A stretch of DNA of 64,000 nt from Pontibacter ummariensis (lineage in GTDB: Bacteria; Bacteroidota; Bacteroidia; Cytophagales; Hymenobacteraceae), in NCBI RefSeq assembly GCF_900188175.1, contig NZ_FZOQ01000005.1, forward strand, positions 1 through 64,000, in the 5' to 3' direction. Below the pieces are notes generated by a model, which saw only the letters and a list, made by a program, of their open reading frames with translations, had not been told where the DNA came from and did no database searches. Numbering within the stretch: position 1 is the first letter of the stretch; each line of letters opens with the position of its first letter. Both the position numbers and the translations under genes were made by a program. Below, in pieces: positions 9,271 to 19,127 of the stretch.

Positions 9271-9708
9271 AGATGTTTCTATTTTATCATTCGGTTATTT
9301 GTAGAAGAGCCTGCAACTCTTCCATTTAGTCTGTTTTGAAGAACGATCGCCAGACTAACTACAATAAATATGGTAGTTTAAGAGGCATTTCACTTTGTTC
9401 TGAGAGTCTTCTGCTTAGCGGTGAAACAGCTCTGTGTTTAGAGGCATAAGAGTAATACGGTCACGTTTTACTCTTCTATATAAATTTTAATATAATTCTT
9501 AAATATAGCAAGGAATACTACTAGAAATATTCAAGATGCTGCTGCAGTTATCTCTTTGATTAGCAGTATACACTGAAATCCATGATAGATAGCCTTCAAA
9601 GTTTTCTCTCATTTTGTAGCATCGAGCATTCTAAACAGTAACGCGTATAAACATCGCTAGTAGGCACAGGAGTTGAGTATCGCTACCTTTTTTAAGTCCT
9701 AATAACAT
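9271..9708. other. Intergenic stretch, divergent promoter region
   Basis: No gene is seen. It is AT-rich (notably 9475-9530) and must hold promoters for the minus-strand FGE-like operon and for the plus-strand broken isomerase gene. I could not pick a convincing TAnnTTTG element. Confidence 0.4.
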
Positions 9709-9729
9709 ATGAGAAGAAGTAAGTTTATA

Positions 9730-10432
9730 CGAACGTGAACTCGGGAACCATGCATGTACCTTGGCCGGTTTAAAGCAGCAGCTGTCCTGATTAGGAAGGT
9801 GTAGGCGGTAAGACCGGAGAAGATCTGCACCAGTGCGTTTAGAGAATTCCTATGGCGGGTGTGGTCGATGTCATAAACCGTCATCAGGATGTCACTGACA
9901 GCTTCGATGCAGCCCCTTGAGTAGGAAGGAGAGCACCCTGTGGTTATTGTCGGCCACGTTGGCCGGAGTGATGAGGAAGCGGCCAAGCTGCCTTTACTGG
10001 TTTATGACAATGCAGCTTGAGGCGTAAGAACCAGCCGGTCGTGCCCCTGCTGCAGGAGGCCAGTTTCACTAAGACCTTACCTTGTACTGATGGATGCGCC
10101 TGTTGTCACAGACGGGCAGGTTCTCGGAGTCGATGTAGTAGTGGCCACTTCTTTTTGAGAGGCCGGAGCGGTAGTGGGCTAGCAGGAAAGCATGTAGCAG
10201 TGCCTGCCTGGCCAGCTCCAGGCCTCCGAATAGTGGATGGGAGGAAAAGTATTCATTCACCTCCAGGCAAAGTCGTCTGTGGCGCAGAATACTTCCAGTA
10301 CTTTTGATCATCTATAATAGAATGCAAAAGGTTAAGGATTAGATAGAAATAAAAGCTATTATATCTATCTAATCCTTAACCTTCTTGTTTAGGTGTAATA
10401 CTGATTTACGCTAGCTAGTACCCCAGTTAGCG
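9730..10432 (-). mobile_element. Decayed IS982-family insertion sequence
   Basis: Minus-strand fragments of an IS982 transposase are readable in several frames. The first is a segment with YYIDSENLPVCDNRRIHQYK near 10070-10150, followed by one reading LITPANVADNNHRVLSFLL near 9915-9975. A C-terminal segment with IDHTRHRNSLNALVQIFSGLTAYTFL follows to about 9775. The usual N-terminal about 90 residues and the central WFxGFKLH region are missing or scrambled, and the total length of about 0.7 kb is below the roughly 1 kb of intact members. Partially matching ends can be aligned (GTGAACTCGGGAAC near 9735 and the complement of GTACCCCAGTTAGC near 10431, 10 of 14). The element cannot be autonomous. 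Confidence 0.72.
10328..10383. repeat. 20-bp perfect inverted repeat inside the IS982 remnant
   Basis: AAGGTTAAGGATTAGATAGA (10328-10347) and its exact complement (10364-10383) flank a 16-nt AT-rich loop. It lies just upstream of the transposase remnant, on the side where the original start would be. It may be a terminator that blocks incoming transcription, or a relic of another small element. Confidence 0.5.
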
Positions 10433-11442
10433 TTATAAAAGCCTGTTGGCCGGCCTGGCTTTTTCTACCGGTGCTTCAGCCTTTGCAGGAGGCGCTGCTG
10501 CTATCGATAAGGCTAGGAAAACATTTAACCTGAACTATGCGCCGCATGAGGGAATGTTTTCCAACTTTGGCGGCAAGGATTTTCTGGATCAGATCCGCTT
10601 CATGCATGATCAGGGTTTTCGGGCTATTGAGGACAACGGCATGCTGAACCGAAGCCCGGCTGAACAACAGCAGATAGGGGACCTGCTCAACAAGTTGGGC
10701 ATGCAGATAGGGGTGTTTGTGATCGATGGCGGCGATAACTGGAAGACATCTCTAACGACAGGGAAGCAGGAGTTAAGGGATAAATTTGTACCTGTCGGCA
10801 GTCCGTAGAGGTGGCGAAGCGCTGCAATGCGAAGTGGATGACGGTAGTACCCGGTTTTTACGAGCGAAATCTCCCTGTTGGCTTACAGACAGCCAACGTA
10901 ACTGACGCGCTGCGCAAAGGGGCCGAGATCTTTGAGCCTCATGGGCTGGTTATGGTGTTGGAGCCACTCAGCGACACGCCCGATCTCTTTCTTCGGAACT
11001 CAGACCAGACCTACAACCTGTGCAAGGCTGTCGACAGCCCTTCCTGCAAAATCCTGTACGACATCTATCATATGCAGCGAAATGAGGGAAACCTCCTTGT
11101 GAACATGGATAGGGTGTGGGATGAAATCGCTTATATCCAGATTGGGGATAACCCAGGCAGAAATGAGCCTACCACGGGTGAGATCAACTACAGGAACGTG
11201 TTCAAGCACATTTATGAAAAAGGCTATCAGGGCGTTATGGGCATGGAGCACGGGGTGGCTAATAAAGGAAAGGAAGGAGAACTGGCTCTGATCAAAGCTT
11301 ACAGAGAAACAGACAGCTTTGCATAGAGGCTCTTTGACTTTGTCTTCCTAACAGTTGGTATACTTGTTCTTCGGTCTTTAAACCAACTTGCATAGCCTTT
11401 TACAGGAAACAGGCTTATATTGCTAAAAAAGCCAGTATCCGC

Positions 11443-12765
11443 ATGAAAGTAGATTATTTCAGGGCCATCTTCACCCTACTTAGCATCACTCTTATTTGGG
11501 CTTGTGCCCCTACAGTAGAAGAGAGCAGTCAGGTAGAGACCGTTGATATGTTAGCCGAGCGTTATGTTAAGACGATTTTGCGCCTGGGGCAGTACGACAA
11601 TGATATAGTGGATGCCTATTACGGGCCTGAGGAATGGCGGCCTACAACGCCAGCGGCTGACTCGTTGCCAGGTGAGAAGTTTCTGCGGGAGCTGCGTCTG
11701 ATACAGCAGGGGCTAGCTAATCAGGATACTACCGGCTTGCCCAAGCAGGAAAAGCAACGCTTGGTTATGTTCCAAAAGCAGGTTTTGGCTGCCATCACAA
11801 AAGTGGAAATGATGCAGGGCAAAGAGCTGTCCTTCGACAAAGAGGCACGGCTGCTGTATGATGCCAATCCTCCGCATTATGAGTTTGCTTACTTTGACTC
11901 TTTGTTAAATATGCTCCACGAAGAACTGCCGGGCGAAGGCCCTTTGGCAGAACGCTGGACTGCGTACCAGCGCCGGTTCGAGATTCCGAAAGAAAAGCTG
12001 GACACGGTTTTCCAGGCAGCGATAGGGGAGGCAAGACGAAGAACCAAGGCGCACTACAAGCTGCCTGAAAACGAGAACTTCCGGGTAGAGTATGTGACGG
12101 ACAAGCCTTGGTCGGGCTACAATTACTTTAAGGGAAATGGCTACAGTCTGATACAGATCAACACAGATTTTCCTGTTAGGATCGAACGGGCCATAGACCT
12201 GGCCGGGCATGAGGGCTATCCCGGGCATCATGTGTTTAACACCTTGCTGGAACAGGAACTTGTAAACAAGCGCGGGTGGAAAGAGTTTTCCATCTACCCC
12301 CTGTTCAGTCCCCAATCTCTTATTGCCGAAGGTAGCGCCAATTACGGGGTAGACGTGGCTTTCCCGGCTACGGAGCGCCTTAAGTTTGAACAAGAGGTGC
12401 TGTTCCCCTTAGCGGGACTGGATCCATCAGAAGCAGAACAGTACTACCAAGTGCTGGACAAAATTAACCAGCTGAATTTTGCAGGAAACGAAGTAGCCCG
12501 CTTGTACCGGAACGGTAAGATAAGCCGGGAGGAAGCTGCTGACCTTTTAGTGAAATATAACTTCTACGAGAAAGAAAAAGCCCTGCAACGCACCCGCTTT
12601 ATGGATCGCTACAGGAGCTATGTAATCAACTATAACCTGGGGCAGGAGCTGGTAAAAGCTTATGTAGAAGCAAATGGAGGTACGGCAGACAATCCGGAGA
12701 AGCGCTGGGAGGTGTTCCGAGAGTTACTCTCCAACCCGCATACGGCCTCTATGTTACAGGAGTAG
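11443..12765 (+). CDS. DUF885 family zinc peptidase-like lipoprotein
   Basis: A 440-residue lipoprotein (lipobox LIWAC near residue 21) of the DUF885 family. The signature HEGYPGHH sits at about residues 255-262, and a downstream Glu in LIAEGSANYG near 295 would complete a gluzincin-like HExxH-type metal site with an altered spacing. The family is related to M2/M32-like peptidases but few members are characterised, so peptidase activity is inference. It stands alone, 116 bp after the broken isomerase gene and convergent with the KDPG aldolase gene. Nothing links it to the sugar pathways apart from position. Confidence 0.82.
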   Translation: MKVDYFRAIFTLLSITLIWACAPTVEESSQVETVDMLAERYVKTILRLGQYDNDIVDAYYGPEEWRPTTPAADSLPGEKFLRELRLIQQGLANQDTTGLPKQEKQRLVMFQKQVLAAITKVEMMQGKELSFDKEARLLYDANPPHYEFAYFDSLLNMLHEELPGEGPLAERWTAYQRRFEIPKEKLDTVFQAAIGEARRRTKAHYKLPENENFRVEYVTDKPWSGYNYFKGNGYSLIQINTDFPVRIERAIDLAGHEGYPGHHVFNTLLEQELVNKRGWKEFSIYPLFSPQSLIAEGSANYGVDVAFPATERLKFEQEVLFPLAGLDPSEAEQYYQVLDKINQLNFAGNEVARLYRNGKISREEAADLLVKYNFYEKEKALQRTRFMDRYRSYVINYNLGQELVKAYVEANGGTADNPEKRWEVFRELLSNPHTASMLQE

Positions 12766-12869
12766 GGGGGCACTTCTGTTTAAAAAGCCTCTTCCCTTAT
12801 GGCAAACCCTGTAGGAGGTCCTGGCTTAGGATCCACCCTTTATCATTTGTCCTGATGTGTGGCGCTCTT

Positions 12870-13523
12870 TTACCTTGCCCACTCCAGCATCTGCGCACAG
12901 CGCTTACTCAGCCATTCGTGGCCCTCTCCAGAAGCTTTGTCGCGCTCAAACAGCTTAGAGCCCAGGCCTACGGCTTTCACGCCGGCTGTGAACCATTCCT
13001 TTATGCTGGCCTCTGTTGGCGCTACACCGCCTGTGGGCATAAACAAGAGATCCGGGAACAGTGCTTTGATGGCGCCCAGAAAAGCGGTACCCAGTACGTT
13101 GCCCGGAAATAATTTCACTAAAGAGGCTCCCGCTTTCTCTGCCTGTGCAATCTCGGTTGGCGTCATGCAGCCGGGTACCCAGAGCAGTTCGTGCTGATGT
13201 ACGGTACTGGCTACCTCTGCGTCCATGATAGGGCTCACAATAAAGTCTGCACCTGCCGCTATAAATGCCTCTGCACTGCTGCTGTCTTTTATAGTGCCGA
13301 TGCCAAGTTTCAGGTCAGGGAAGTTTGCCAGGGCAGTTTCTTTTAAGGCTTTAAAATTGTCTAAGGCTGCAGCTCCACGGTTAGTGAATTCGAATACCCT
13401 GATGCCACCTGCATAACAGGCCTTGAGTACCGCGATACACTCCTTTGGGTCATCGTTATAGTAAACCGGAATAGCTGGGGTTTTCAGGATCTGGTCCAGG
13501 ACCTGTTTTTTATCGCTTGCCAT
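12870..13523 (-). CDS. eda: KDPG aldolase (2-dehydro-3-deoxyphosphogluconate / 4-hydroxy-2-oxoglutarate aldolase)
   Basis: A 217-residue class I aldolase that splits 2-keto-3-deoxy-6-phosphogluconate into pyruvate and glyceraldehyde-3-phosphate. The Schiff-base lysine is Lys137 in SLVKLFPG and the general acid/base is Glu45 in VFEFTNRG. GIGTIKD, VPGCMTPTE and PTGGVAP, the phosphate-binding loop, are all present. The length is normal for the family and the protein is cytoplasmic. It is the last gene of a minus-strand series, 17 bp after KDG kinase, and completes the uronate branch of xylan catabolism begun by UxaC and UxuA 20 kb away. Confidence 0.93.
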   Translation of the reverse strand: MASDKKQVLDQILKTPAIPVYYNDDPKECIAVLKACYAGGIRVFEFTNRGAAALDNFKALKETALANFPDLKLGIGTIKDSSSAEAFIAAGADFIVSPIMDAEVASTVHQHELLWVPGCMTPTEIAQAEKAGASLVKLFPGNVLGTAFLGAIKALFPDLLFMPTGGVAPTEASIKEWFTAGVKAVGLGSKLFERDKASGEGHEWLSKRCAQMLEWAR

Positions 13524-13540
13524 AGTTTGTGATTATGCTT

Positions 13541-14572
13541 TTATGAGGTTTTGGCTGAAGTTATGTTTTCTTGGATTTGCTGTATGGTGTTTTTCCCGAA
13601 ATCACCTGAAACAAAGAGTTTCTGAAAGGCTGCAGCCGTAGCAAAGTCTACAATGGCTTGGCCATCCAACTGCTGGTACAAGCTGTAGATCAGCCCGGCC
13701 ATAAAAGCGTCTCCACTGCCTATCCTGTCTACCAGCTCAAAGGTCTCGTACATGGCAGAGGTATAATGCTTGTCTCCCTGATGATAAGTGCCGTAGAGGA
13801 GATTATGCTTCGGGCTATCCATAAAGCGGAAGGTGAAGGCGATATGCTTACATTGTGGGTAGGTGGCCTGAATTTCCTTTGCAGTTTGTTCTGCCTGAGT
13901 GAGGTATTCTTCCTGGCTCGTCTCACGGTTTAGCCCTGTGGCAAGGGAAGTGCCTAGCATGGTGTTGGCAGCCCAGATATTGCCCATTACCACGTCGCAG
14001 TATTGTACGAGTTCCGGCATCACTTCCAAAGGCGTTTTACCATAGTTCCAGAGTTTGTTCCGGTAGTTCAGGTCTACGGATATGGTTAGACCAAGCTTGC
14101 TGGCGGCAACAAGCGCTTCCTGGCATACTGCCGCTACGTTCTCATTTAGGGCAGGAGAGATAGCGCTCCAATGGAACCACGAATAATGCTGGAGCAAGGC
14201 TTCCCAGTCGATGGTGTTAGGCGTGAGCTGACTAAAGGAAGAGTACTTCCGGTCATAGACCACCTGTCCGGTACTGAGGCCATTGGCTGATAGCAGAAAG
14301 TACAAGCCCATCCGGTCTCCCTGTTTCAAGACAGGACCTGTGTCGATACCGCATGCCTGTAGTGTTTGCAGCGCTTTGGTTGCTAGCTCATTTTCTGGGG
14401 CGCTGGTAAGGTAAGCACAAGGCAGTTGCCACTGACCCAGGGATGCGGCTACGTTTGCCTCCGCCCCTCCGGGGTACATCTGAAGCGTGTTGTCTGCGAA
14501 TTGTAAACTGTTGTCGGCAGAGGCCAGGCGCCAAAGGAGTTCTCCGAAAGCAAGTATTTTTCCTTCTTTCAT
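13541..14572 (-). CDS. kdgK: 2-keto-3-deoxygluconate kinase (PfkB family)
   Basis: A 343-residue ribokinase-like sugar kinase: N-terminal GELLWRL, the substrate segment MYPGGAEANVAASLGQW, and the C-terminal ATP/anion-hole motif RIGSGDAFMAGLIYSL with the catalytic Asp. Its position directly before KDPG aldolase makes KDG phosphorylation much more likely than another ribokinase-like activity. The start codon is only about 20 bp below the T-run of a strong hairpin terminator (14592-14660), so expression needs read-through from the xylose genes or a promoter hidden in the hairpin region. Confidence 0.9.
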   Translation of the reverse strand: MKEGKILAFGELLWRLASADNSLQFADNTLQMYPGGAEANVAASLGQWQLPCAYLTSAPENELATKALQTLQACGIDTGPVLKQGDRMGLYFLLSANGLSTGQVVYDRKYSSFSQLTPNTIDWEALLQHYSWFHWSAISPALNENVAAVCQEALVAASKLGLTISVDLNYRNKLWNYGKTPLEVMPELVQYCDVVMGNIWAANTMLGTSLATGLNRETSQEEYLTQAEQTAKEIQATYPQCKHIAFTFRFMDSPKHNLLYGTYHQGDKHYTSAMYETFELVDRIGSGDAFMAGLIYSLYQQLDGQAIVDFATAAAFQKLFVSGDFGKNTIQQIQENITSAKTS

Positions 14573-14591
14573 GTGTTGCGTTACTTCTTGT

Positions 14592-14660
14592 TAAAAAAAT
14601 AAGTGGGAGCCTGCAGGCCCCGCCAGCGTAACACTTACCGGACCTCACAGACTCCCACTT
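14592..14660 (-). terminator. Strong hairpin with T-run between xylose porter and kdgK
   Basis: On the minus strand AAGTGGGAG and CTCCCACTT close a long GC-rich stem-loop, followed by ATTTTTTTAA (plus-strand A-run 14593-14599). It is a typical intrinsic terminator and stands immediately before the kdgK start codon. Confidence 0.75.
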
Positions 14661-14668
14661 CAAATCAG

Positions 14669-14727
14669 ATAAAGCGTCCCTGTCATCAACCCCGACAAGC
14701 AAGGCGAATGACAGGGAGCTGCTTTAT
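14669..14727 (-). terminator. Second hairpin overlapping the end of the sugar porter gene
   Basis: TCCCTGTCAT (14677-14686) pairs with ATGACAGGGA (14708-14717), and outside it ATAAAGC (14669-14675) pairs with GCTTTAT (14721-14727). The outer arm overlaps the TAA stop of the porter gene. It has no clear T-run. Together with the next hairpin it makes a tandem structure that could stop or slow RNA polymerase or protect a processed 3' end. Confidence 0.5.
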
Positions 14728-16178
14728 GCTCTTGTTCTTTCTGTCGCCACAGAGGGCTCTCCAGGTGTTAGGTTTGCCTTTTTTCTCCAAAGCTCTTCCA
14801 TGTCTTCCAGTGACCTTCCTTTCGTCTCAGGGATCATTTTCCATACAAACAAGAAGGACAGGACGCTCATAACGCCGTAGAAGCCATAGGTAAACGCACC
14901 ACTAAACTCCATCATAGACGGATAGGTGGCAGAGATGAAGAAGTTGGCAGCCCATTGCGCAGCAACAGCCACCGCCACGGCTTTACCCCTGATCTTATTC
15001 GGGAAGATCTCTGATATTAACACCCAGGCGATCGGTCCCCACGACATCATGAAAGACGCTGTGTAAATGATGATGAACACCAAGGTGCCAATTCCGATGA
15101 TCTCAAAGTAGGAAAGACCGGCAATAGCGAACATGCCAAAGGCCATACCAATGGAGCCAACCATTAACAGCGGCTTTCTACCCCATCTGTCTACGGTCAT
15201 GATGGCAACCACTGTAAAGATTACGTTCACAATACCCATCACCACTGTTTGCAGCAAGGAGGCATCTTTGCCCGCGCCCATGCTTTCAAAAATCCTCGGG
15301 GCGTAGTACAGGGCTACGTTTATCCCCACGAACTGCTGGAACACAGAAAGTAAAATGCCGATAACAATGACAACCTTTCCGTAAGAAAACAGCTTGCCCG
15401 AATGGTGCTCCACGGTGTTTTTAATGTCCGCAAGGATCTTTCGGGCACTTTCAGGACCGTTTACTTTTGTCAGGATTTTGAGTGCCTCCTGGTCTTTGTC
15501 GACCATGCTCAGGTATCGTGGCGTTTCAGGTACAAAAAACAACAGGAAGCCAAACAGACCAGCGGGGATCGCTTCCGAGATGAACATCCTTCTCCAACCC
15601 ACCTCATTGATCCATTCAACAGGCTGCCCGCTGGCAATTCCCCAGTTAACAAAGTACACCACCAGCATGCCGAAGATGATCGCGAACTGGTTCAATGAAA
15701 CCAAGCGGCCACGCATGTTCGCCGGAGAAATCTCACCGATGTACACGGGAACTACAGCTGAGGCCAGACCTACCCCTATCCCGCCAATTATTCTGTAAAA
15801 GTTGAACATGTAGAGCAAGCCCATGGTGGGCTCGCCCACATTAAAGAACAAAAATTCAGGGTAGCCTGAGCCCAGGGCGGATATAAAAAACAGAAGTGCC
15901 GCAATGATCAAGGCTTTTTTACGGCCTATCCCGGATGCAATAGCGCCCGAAATGGCACCACCTATGATACACCCGATCAGGGCACTGGAGATAGTAGCCC
16001 CATGCACCCAGGTACTAAGCCCCAGGCTGTCTACCAGGTAGAGCTGCACCGATCGCTCAGCACCTGAAATAACGGCTGTATCGTAGCCGAAGAGTAGTCC
16101 ACCCAAGGTGGCGATCAGCGTAATCCCGGCAATGTAGGGTAGGTTTTGCCCGGCCGTTTCTTTTTCGTTCTTTATCAT
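14724..16178 (-). CDS. xylE: Sugar porter (MFS, XylE-like D-xylose transporter)
   Basis: A 484-residue MFS sugar porter with about twelve hydrophobic helices. Sugar-porter signatures are present: GYDTAVISGA in helix 1, SPANMRGRLVSLNQ, VPETPRYL before the central loop, DRWGRKPLL, and PETKGRSLEDME at the end. It imports a pentose, most likely D-xylose by proton symport, across the inner membrane. It lies 40 bp after xylose isomerase in the same operon, which supports xylose as substrate. Glucose or arabinose cannot be excluded. Confidence 0.87.
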   Translation of the reverse strand: MIKNEKETAGQNLPYIAGITLIATLGGLLFGYDTAVISGAERSVQLYLVDSLGLSTWVHGATISSALIGCIIGGAISGAIASGIGRKKALIIAALLFFISALGSGYPEFLFFNVGEPTMGLLYMFNFYRIIGGIGVGLASAVVPVYIGEISPANMRGRLVSLNQFAIIFGMLVVYFVNWGIASGQPVEWINEVGWRRMFISEAIPAGLFGFLLFFVPETPRYLSMVDKDQEALKILTKVNGPESARKILADIKNTVEHHSGKLFSYGKVVIVIGILLSVFQQFVGINVALYYAPRIFESMGAGKDASLLQTVVMGIVNVIFTVVAIMTVDRWGRKPLLMVGSIGMAFGMFAIAGLSYFEIIGIGTLVFIIIYTASFMMSWGPIAWVLISEIFPNKIRGKAVAVAVAAQWAANFFISATYPSMMEFSGAFTYGFYGVMSVLSFLFVWKMIPETKGRSLEDMEELWRKKANLTPGEPSVATERTRA

Positions 16179-16218
16179 GACTAAAGGAAAAGGGGTTTAT
16201 TTAAAAATCTTGGCTGGC

Positions 16219-17550
16219 CTAGATGTAGCGGTTCACCACGTTCTCCAGGTACTCCTGACGTCCGCTTTTTACCTCAGGCTCCCCGTTGTCGATGGCATAC
16301 TGACGCAGGTCCTCCAGCGATAACTTGCCTTCCTCGAACTCTTTGCCTTTGCCGCTGTCAAACGAAGCATAACGCTCTTCACGGATTTTCTTGTAGTCCG
16401 AGTTCTGAAGGATCTTATCAGCAGAGATAAGCGCCCTGGCAAAGGTGTCGGCGCCACCGATGTGTGCATAGAACAGATCAGCCGGATCCGTAGAGTTTCT
16501 TCTGATCTTTGCATCGAAGTTGATACCGCCACCTTGCAGCCCACCTGCTTCCAAGAACACCAGCATTGCCTCCGTTACCTCGTTCAGGTTGTTCGGGAAC
16601 TGGTCTGTGTCCCAACCGTTCTGGTAGTCGCCGCGGTTTGCGTCGATCGAACCTAGCAGGCCGGCATCAGCAGCAACTTGCAGTTCGTGTTGGAAGGTAT
16701 GGCCCGCCAATGTCGCGTGGTTTACCTCAATGTTGATTTTGAAGTCGTTTAGCAGGTCGTACTTACGCAGGAAGCCAATCACTGTGGCAGAGTCGTAGTC
16801 GTACTGGTGCTTGGTTGGCTCCATTGGCTTCGGCTCGATAAAGAAGGTGCCTTTAAAGCCTTGCTTGCGGGCATAGTCTTTGGCCGTGTGCAGAAAACGG
16901 GCCAGGTGGTCCTGCTCACGCTTCATGTCGGTGTTCAGCAGGCTCATGTAACCTTCGCGGCCACCCCAGAACACATAGTTCTCCCCGTTCAGGGCGATGG
17001 TAGCATCCAGTGCAGCCTTTACCTGTGCAGCGGCATGCGACAGCACATGGAAGTCCGGGTTTGTAGAGGCACCGTTCATGTAGCGGCTATGCGAGAACAC
17101 ATTGGCAGTTCCCCACAGCAGCTTCACGCCGCTCTGCTCCTGCTTCTGCTTGGCATATTCTACCAGTGCCTGCAGGCGTCTTTCGTTCTCGTTGATGTCG
17201 TTGGTGTAGTCCACCACGTCCACATCATGGAAGCAGTAGTACGGCAGGTTCATTTTCGTGATGAACTCAAACGCTGCATCCATCTTGTCTTTCGCTCGCT
17301 CAACAGCATCAGTCTTCTCGTCCCAAGCGAACTGCAGGGTCGGACCACCAAACGGGTCAGAACCGTTCGCGTTGAAAGAGTGCCAGTAGGCTACCGCAAA
17401 GCGCAGATGCTCCTTCAGGGTTTTGCCGGCTACTACTCTGTTCTCGTCGTACCAGCGGTACGCTAATGGGTTGTCAGACTCCGGACCTTCGTATTTTATT
17501 TGTCCTATTCCTTTAAAATACTCTTTTTCTCCAATAAGCGGATTTGCCAT
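16219..17550 (-). CDS. xylA: Xylose isomerase
   Basis: A 443-residue metal-dependent TIM-barrel enzyme converting D-xylose to D-xylulose in the cytoplasm. Class II xylose isomerase features are visible: [11 protein letters not shown] with the catalytic His and Asp, [18 protein letters not shown] with the metal-binding Glu and the Lys, [19 protein letters not shown], and [20 protein letters not shown]. Length and start ([15 protein letters not shown]) fit the family. It lies 32 bp downstream of xylulokinase and 40 bp upstream of the porter. Confidence 0.96.
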   Translation of the reverse strand: MANPLIGEKEYFKGIGQIKYEGPESDNPLAYRWYDENRVVAGKTLKEHLRFAVAYWHSFNANGSDPFGGPTLQFAWDEKTDAVERAKDKMDAAFEFITKMNLPYYCFHDVDVVDYTNDINENERRLQALVEYAKQKQEQSGVKLLWGTANVFSHSRYMNGASTNPDFHVLSHAAAQVKAALDATIALNGENYVFWGGREGYMSLLNTDMKREQDHLARFLHTAKDYARKQGFKGTFFIEPKPMEPTKHQYDYDSATVIGFLRKYDLLNDFKINIEVNHATLAGHTFQHELQVAADAGLLGSIDANRGDYQNGWDTDQFPNNLNEVTEAMLVFLEAGGLQGGGINFDAKIRRNSTDPADLFYAHIGGADTFARALISADKILQNSDYKKIREERYASFDSGKGKEFEEGKLSLEDLRQYAIDNGEPEVKSGRQEYLENVVNRYI

Positions 17551-17582
17551 GGTTTAAGTGTTTATAAGTTTATGGGTTTGTT

Positions 17583-19067
17583 TTATTTCTTATTTAGTTG
17601 ATTCATTAAAAGGGCCTTCCAATCCTGGTACACCGGCTCGTACTCGGCTGTGTACTTCGGCTCGACGAGCTTGACAGGATTGAAGTTGCTGAAAGCTTCT
17701 TCCGGCGTTGTAAACACAGTGGAACCGATACCCGCTCCCAATGCGGCGCCTACGCTGCCATCATTCTGGTAAAGCTCTACTGGTACACCCGTTGCATCTA
17801 CAAAAGCCTGCGCAAACAGCGGGCTCAGGAACAGATTGGCCTGCCCGGCCCGGATTACCTGCGGGTTCATGCCGTTCTCCCGCATAATATCGAGTCCATA
17901 ACGGAAGGCAAAGGAGATGCCCTCCTGCACTGCCCTGTAGATGTGCGCCTGCGTGTGCAGGTTCAGGTCTATGTTGTGGAAATGCGCTCCGATCATCTTG
18001 TTGTTGAGCATGCGCTCGGCCCCGTTTCCGAAAGGTAGGATGCGGAGTCCTTTGCTGCCGATGGTCACCTTTTCCGCCGCCTCGTTCATGGCCACGTAAT
18101 CCTGGCCGCCACTCAGGTTGTTCTTTACCCAGCTGTTCATAATGCCCGTGCCGTTGATGCAGAGCAGTACGCCCACCCGCTTCTCCTGTGAGGCATAGTT
18201 TACGTGTGCAAAGGAATTTACCCGGGACTCCTGGTCGTAGACCAACTGGTCGCTTACGCCGTAGATCACGCCGGAAGTACCTGCCGTGGCCGCCACTTCG
18301 CCAGGCCTCAGCACGTTCAAGGACAGCGCGTTGTTCGGCTGGTCCCCCGACTTATACGTAACCGGGATCCCGGCTTTCAGACCCAAAGTTTCCGAAACGT
18401 CTTGCTTTACCTTGCCATGTTCTGAAAACACAGGCTTTACCTCCGGGATAAGTGCTTTCTCGAACTTAAAGTGCTGAATCACGTCTTCCGACAACTCGTC
18501 CTTCTTGAAATCCCAGAGCACGCCTTCTGAAAGGGCAGAGGGGCTGGTGGTAATGGCGCCGGTCAGTTTCATGGCCACAAAGTCGCCGGGCAGCATGATC
18601 TTATGGATGCTGCTGTAGGTCTCCGGCTCGTTTTCCTTTACCCACGCCAGCTTGGAGGCGGTAAAGTTACCAGGGGAGTTAAGCAGGTGCGAAAGGCTTT
18701 TCTCATGGCCAATGGCGTCGAATGCCTGGTTGCCGATCTCCACGGCACGGCTGTCGCACCAGATGATCGAATCGCGCAGTACCTGCTGCTCCTTGTCTAC
18801 CACTACCAGGCCGTGCATCTGGTAAGCGATACCGATGGCACTGATGTCCTTTGGATTGTAGCTGCCGCTGGCATTTGCCTTCCGGATGGCCTGCTGGGTA
18901 TGCTCCCACCACATTTCGGGCGACTGCTCCGCCCACCCTGGCTGGGGAGAGTTGATGGCAGTTTCTGTGTCTGGATATTGTGCCGAAGCGAGGGTCTTCT
19001 GTGACTGTGCATCCACCACCGAGACCTTGATGGAAGAAGTACCTACGTCTATACCTAATAGTAACAT
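17583..19067 (-). CDS. xylB: Xylulokinase
   Basis: A 494-residue FGGY-family kinase that phosphorylates D-xylulose to xylulose-5-phosphate for the pentose phosphate pathway. The N-terminal phosphate-1 motif is LLGIDVGTSSIKV. QMHGLVVVD, the substrate segment IIWCDSRAVE, KSGDQPNNA and the C-terminal VIRAGQANLFLSPLFAQ segment with GAALGAG also fit. It is the first gene of the xylose operon. The 220-bp gap to the divergent LacI gene contains a perfect palindrome, so repression of both directions by that LacI protein is likely. Confidence 0.94.
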   Translation of the reverse strand: MLLLGIDVGTSSIKVSVVDAQSQKTLASAQYPDTETAINSPQPGWAEQSPEMWWEHTQQAIRKANASGSYNPKDISAIGIAYQMHGLVVVDKEQQVLRDSIIWCDSRAVEIGNQAFDAIGHEKSLSHLLNSPGNFTASKLAWVKENEPETYSSIHKIMLPGDFVAMKLTGAITTSPSALSEGVLWDFKKDELSEDVIQHFKFEKALIPEVKPVFSEHGKVKQDVSETLGLKAGIPVTYKSGDQPNNALSLNVLRPGEVAATAGTSGVIYGVSDQLVYDQESRVNSFAHVNYASQEKRVGVLLCINGTGIMNSWVKNNLSGGQDYVAMNEAAEKVTIGSKGLRILPFGNGAERMLNNKMIGAHFHNIDLNLHTQAHIYRAVQEGISFAFRYGLDIMRENGMNPQVIRAGQANLFLSPLFAQAFVDATGVPVELYQNDGSVGAALGAGIGSTVFTTPEEAFSNFNPVKLVEPKYTAEYEPVYQDWKALLMNQLNKK

Positions 19068-19127
19068 ATGTGCTATGGTTTGAGCAGCTTGTTATTTGTT
19101 TTATGTTTTCAGAAAGAGGCCAGCTTC

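Larger units (their letters stand above)
9709..11326 (+). pseudogene. Hydroxypyruvate isomerase-like gene split by an insertion and frameshifted
   Basis: The gene starts at ATG 9709 (MRRSKFI) and resumes at 10438 in the order KSLLAGLAFSTGASAFAG. Joining them restores an N terminus that aligns with the intact paralogue at 4697. The gap is a 0.7-kb IS982-type remnant. The insertion point is flanked by TTATA at 9725-9729 and 10433-10437, a plausible 5-bp target duplication. A second lesion is a one-base loss near 10785-10795: the frame reading KQELRDKFV stops at 10807, and the frame continuing CRQSVEVAKRCNAK runs on to the natural end. The remaining body keeps DNPGRNEPTTGEINY and MGMEHG. It cannot give a full product without both lesions being repaired. 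Confidence 0.85.
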
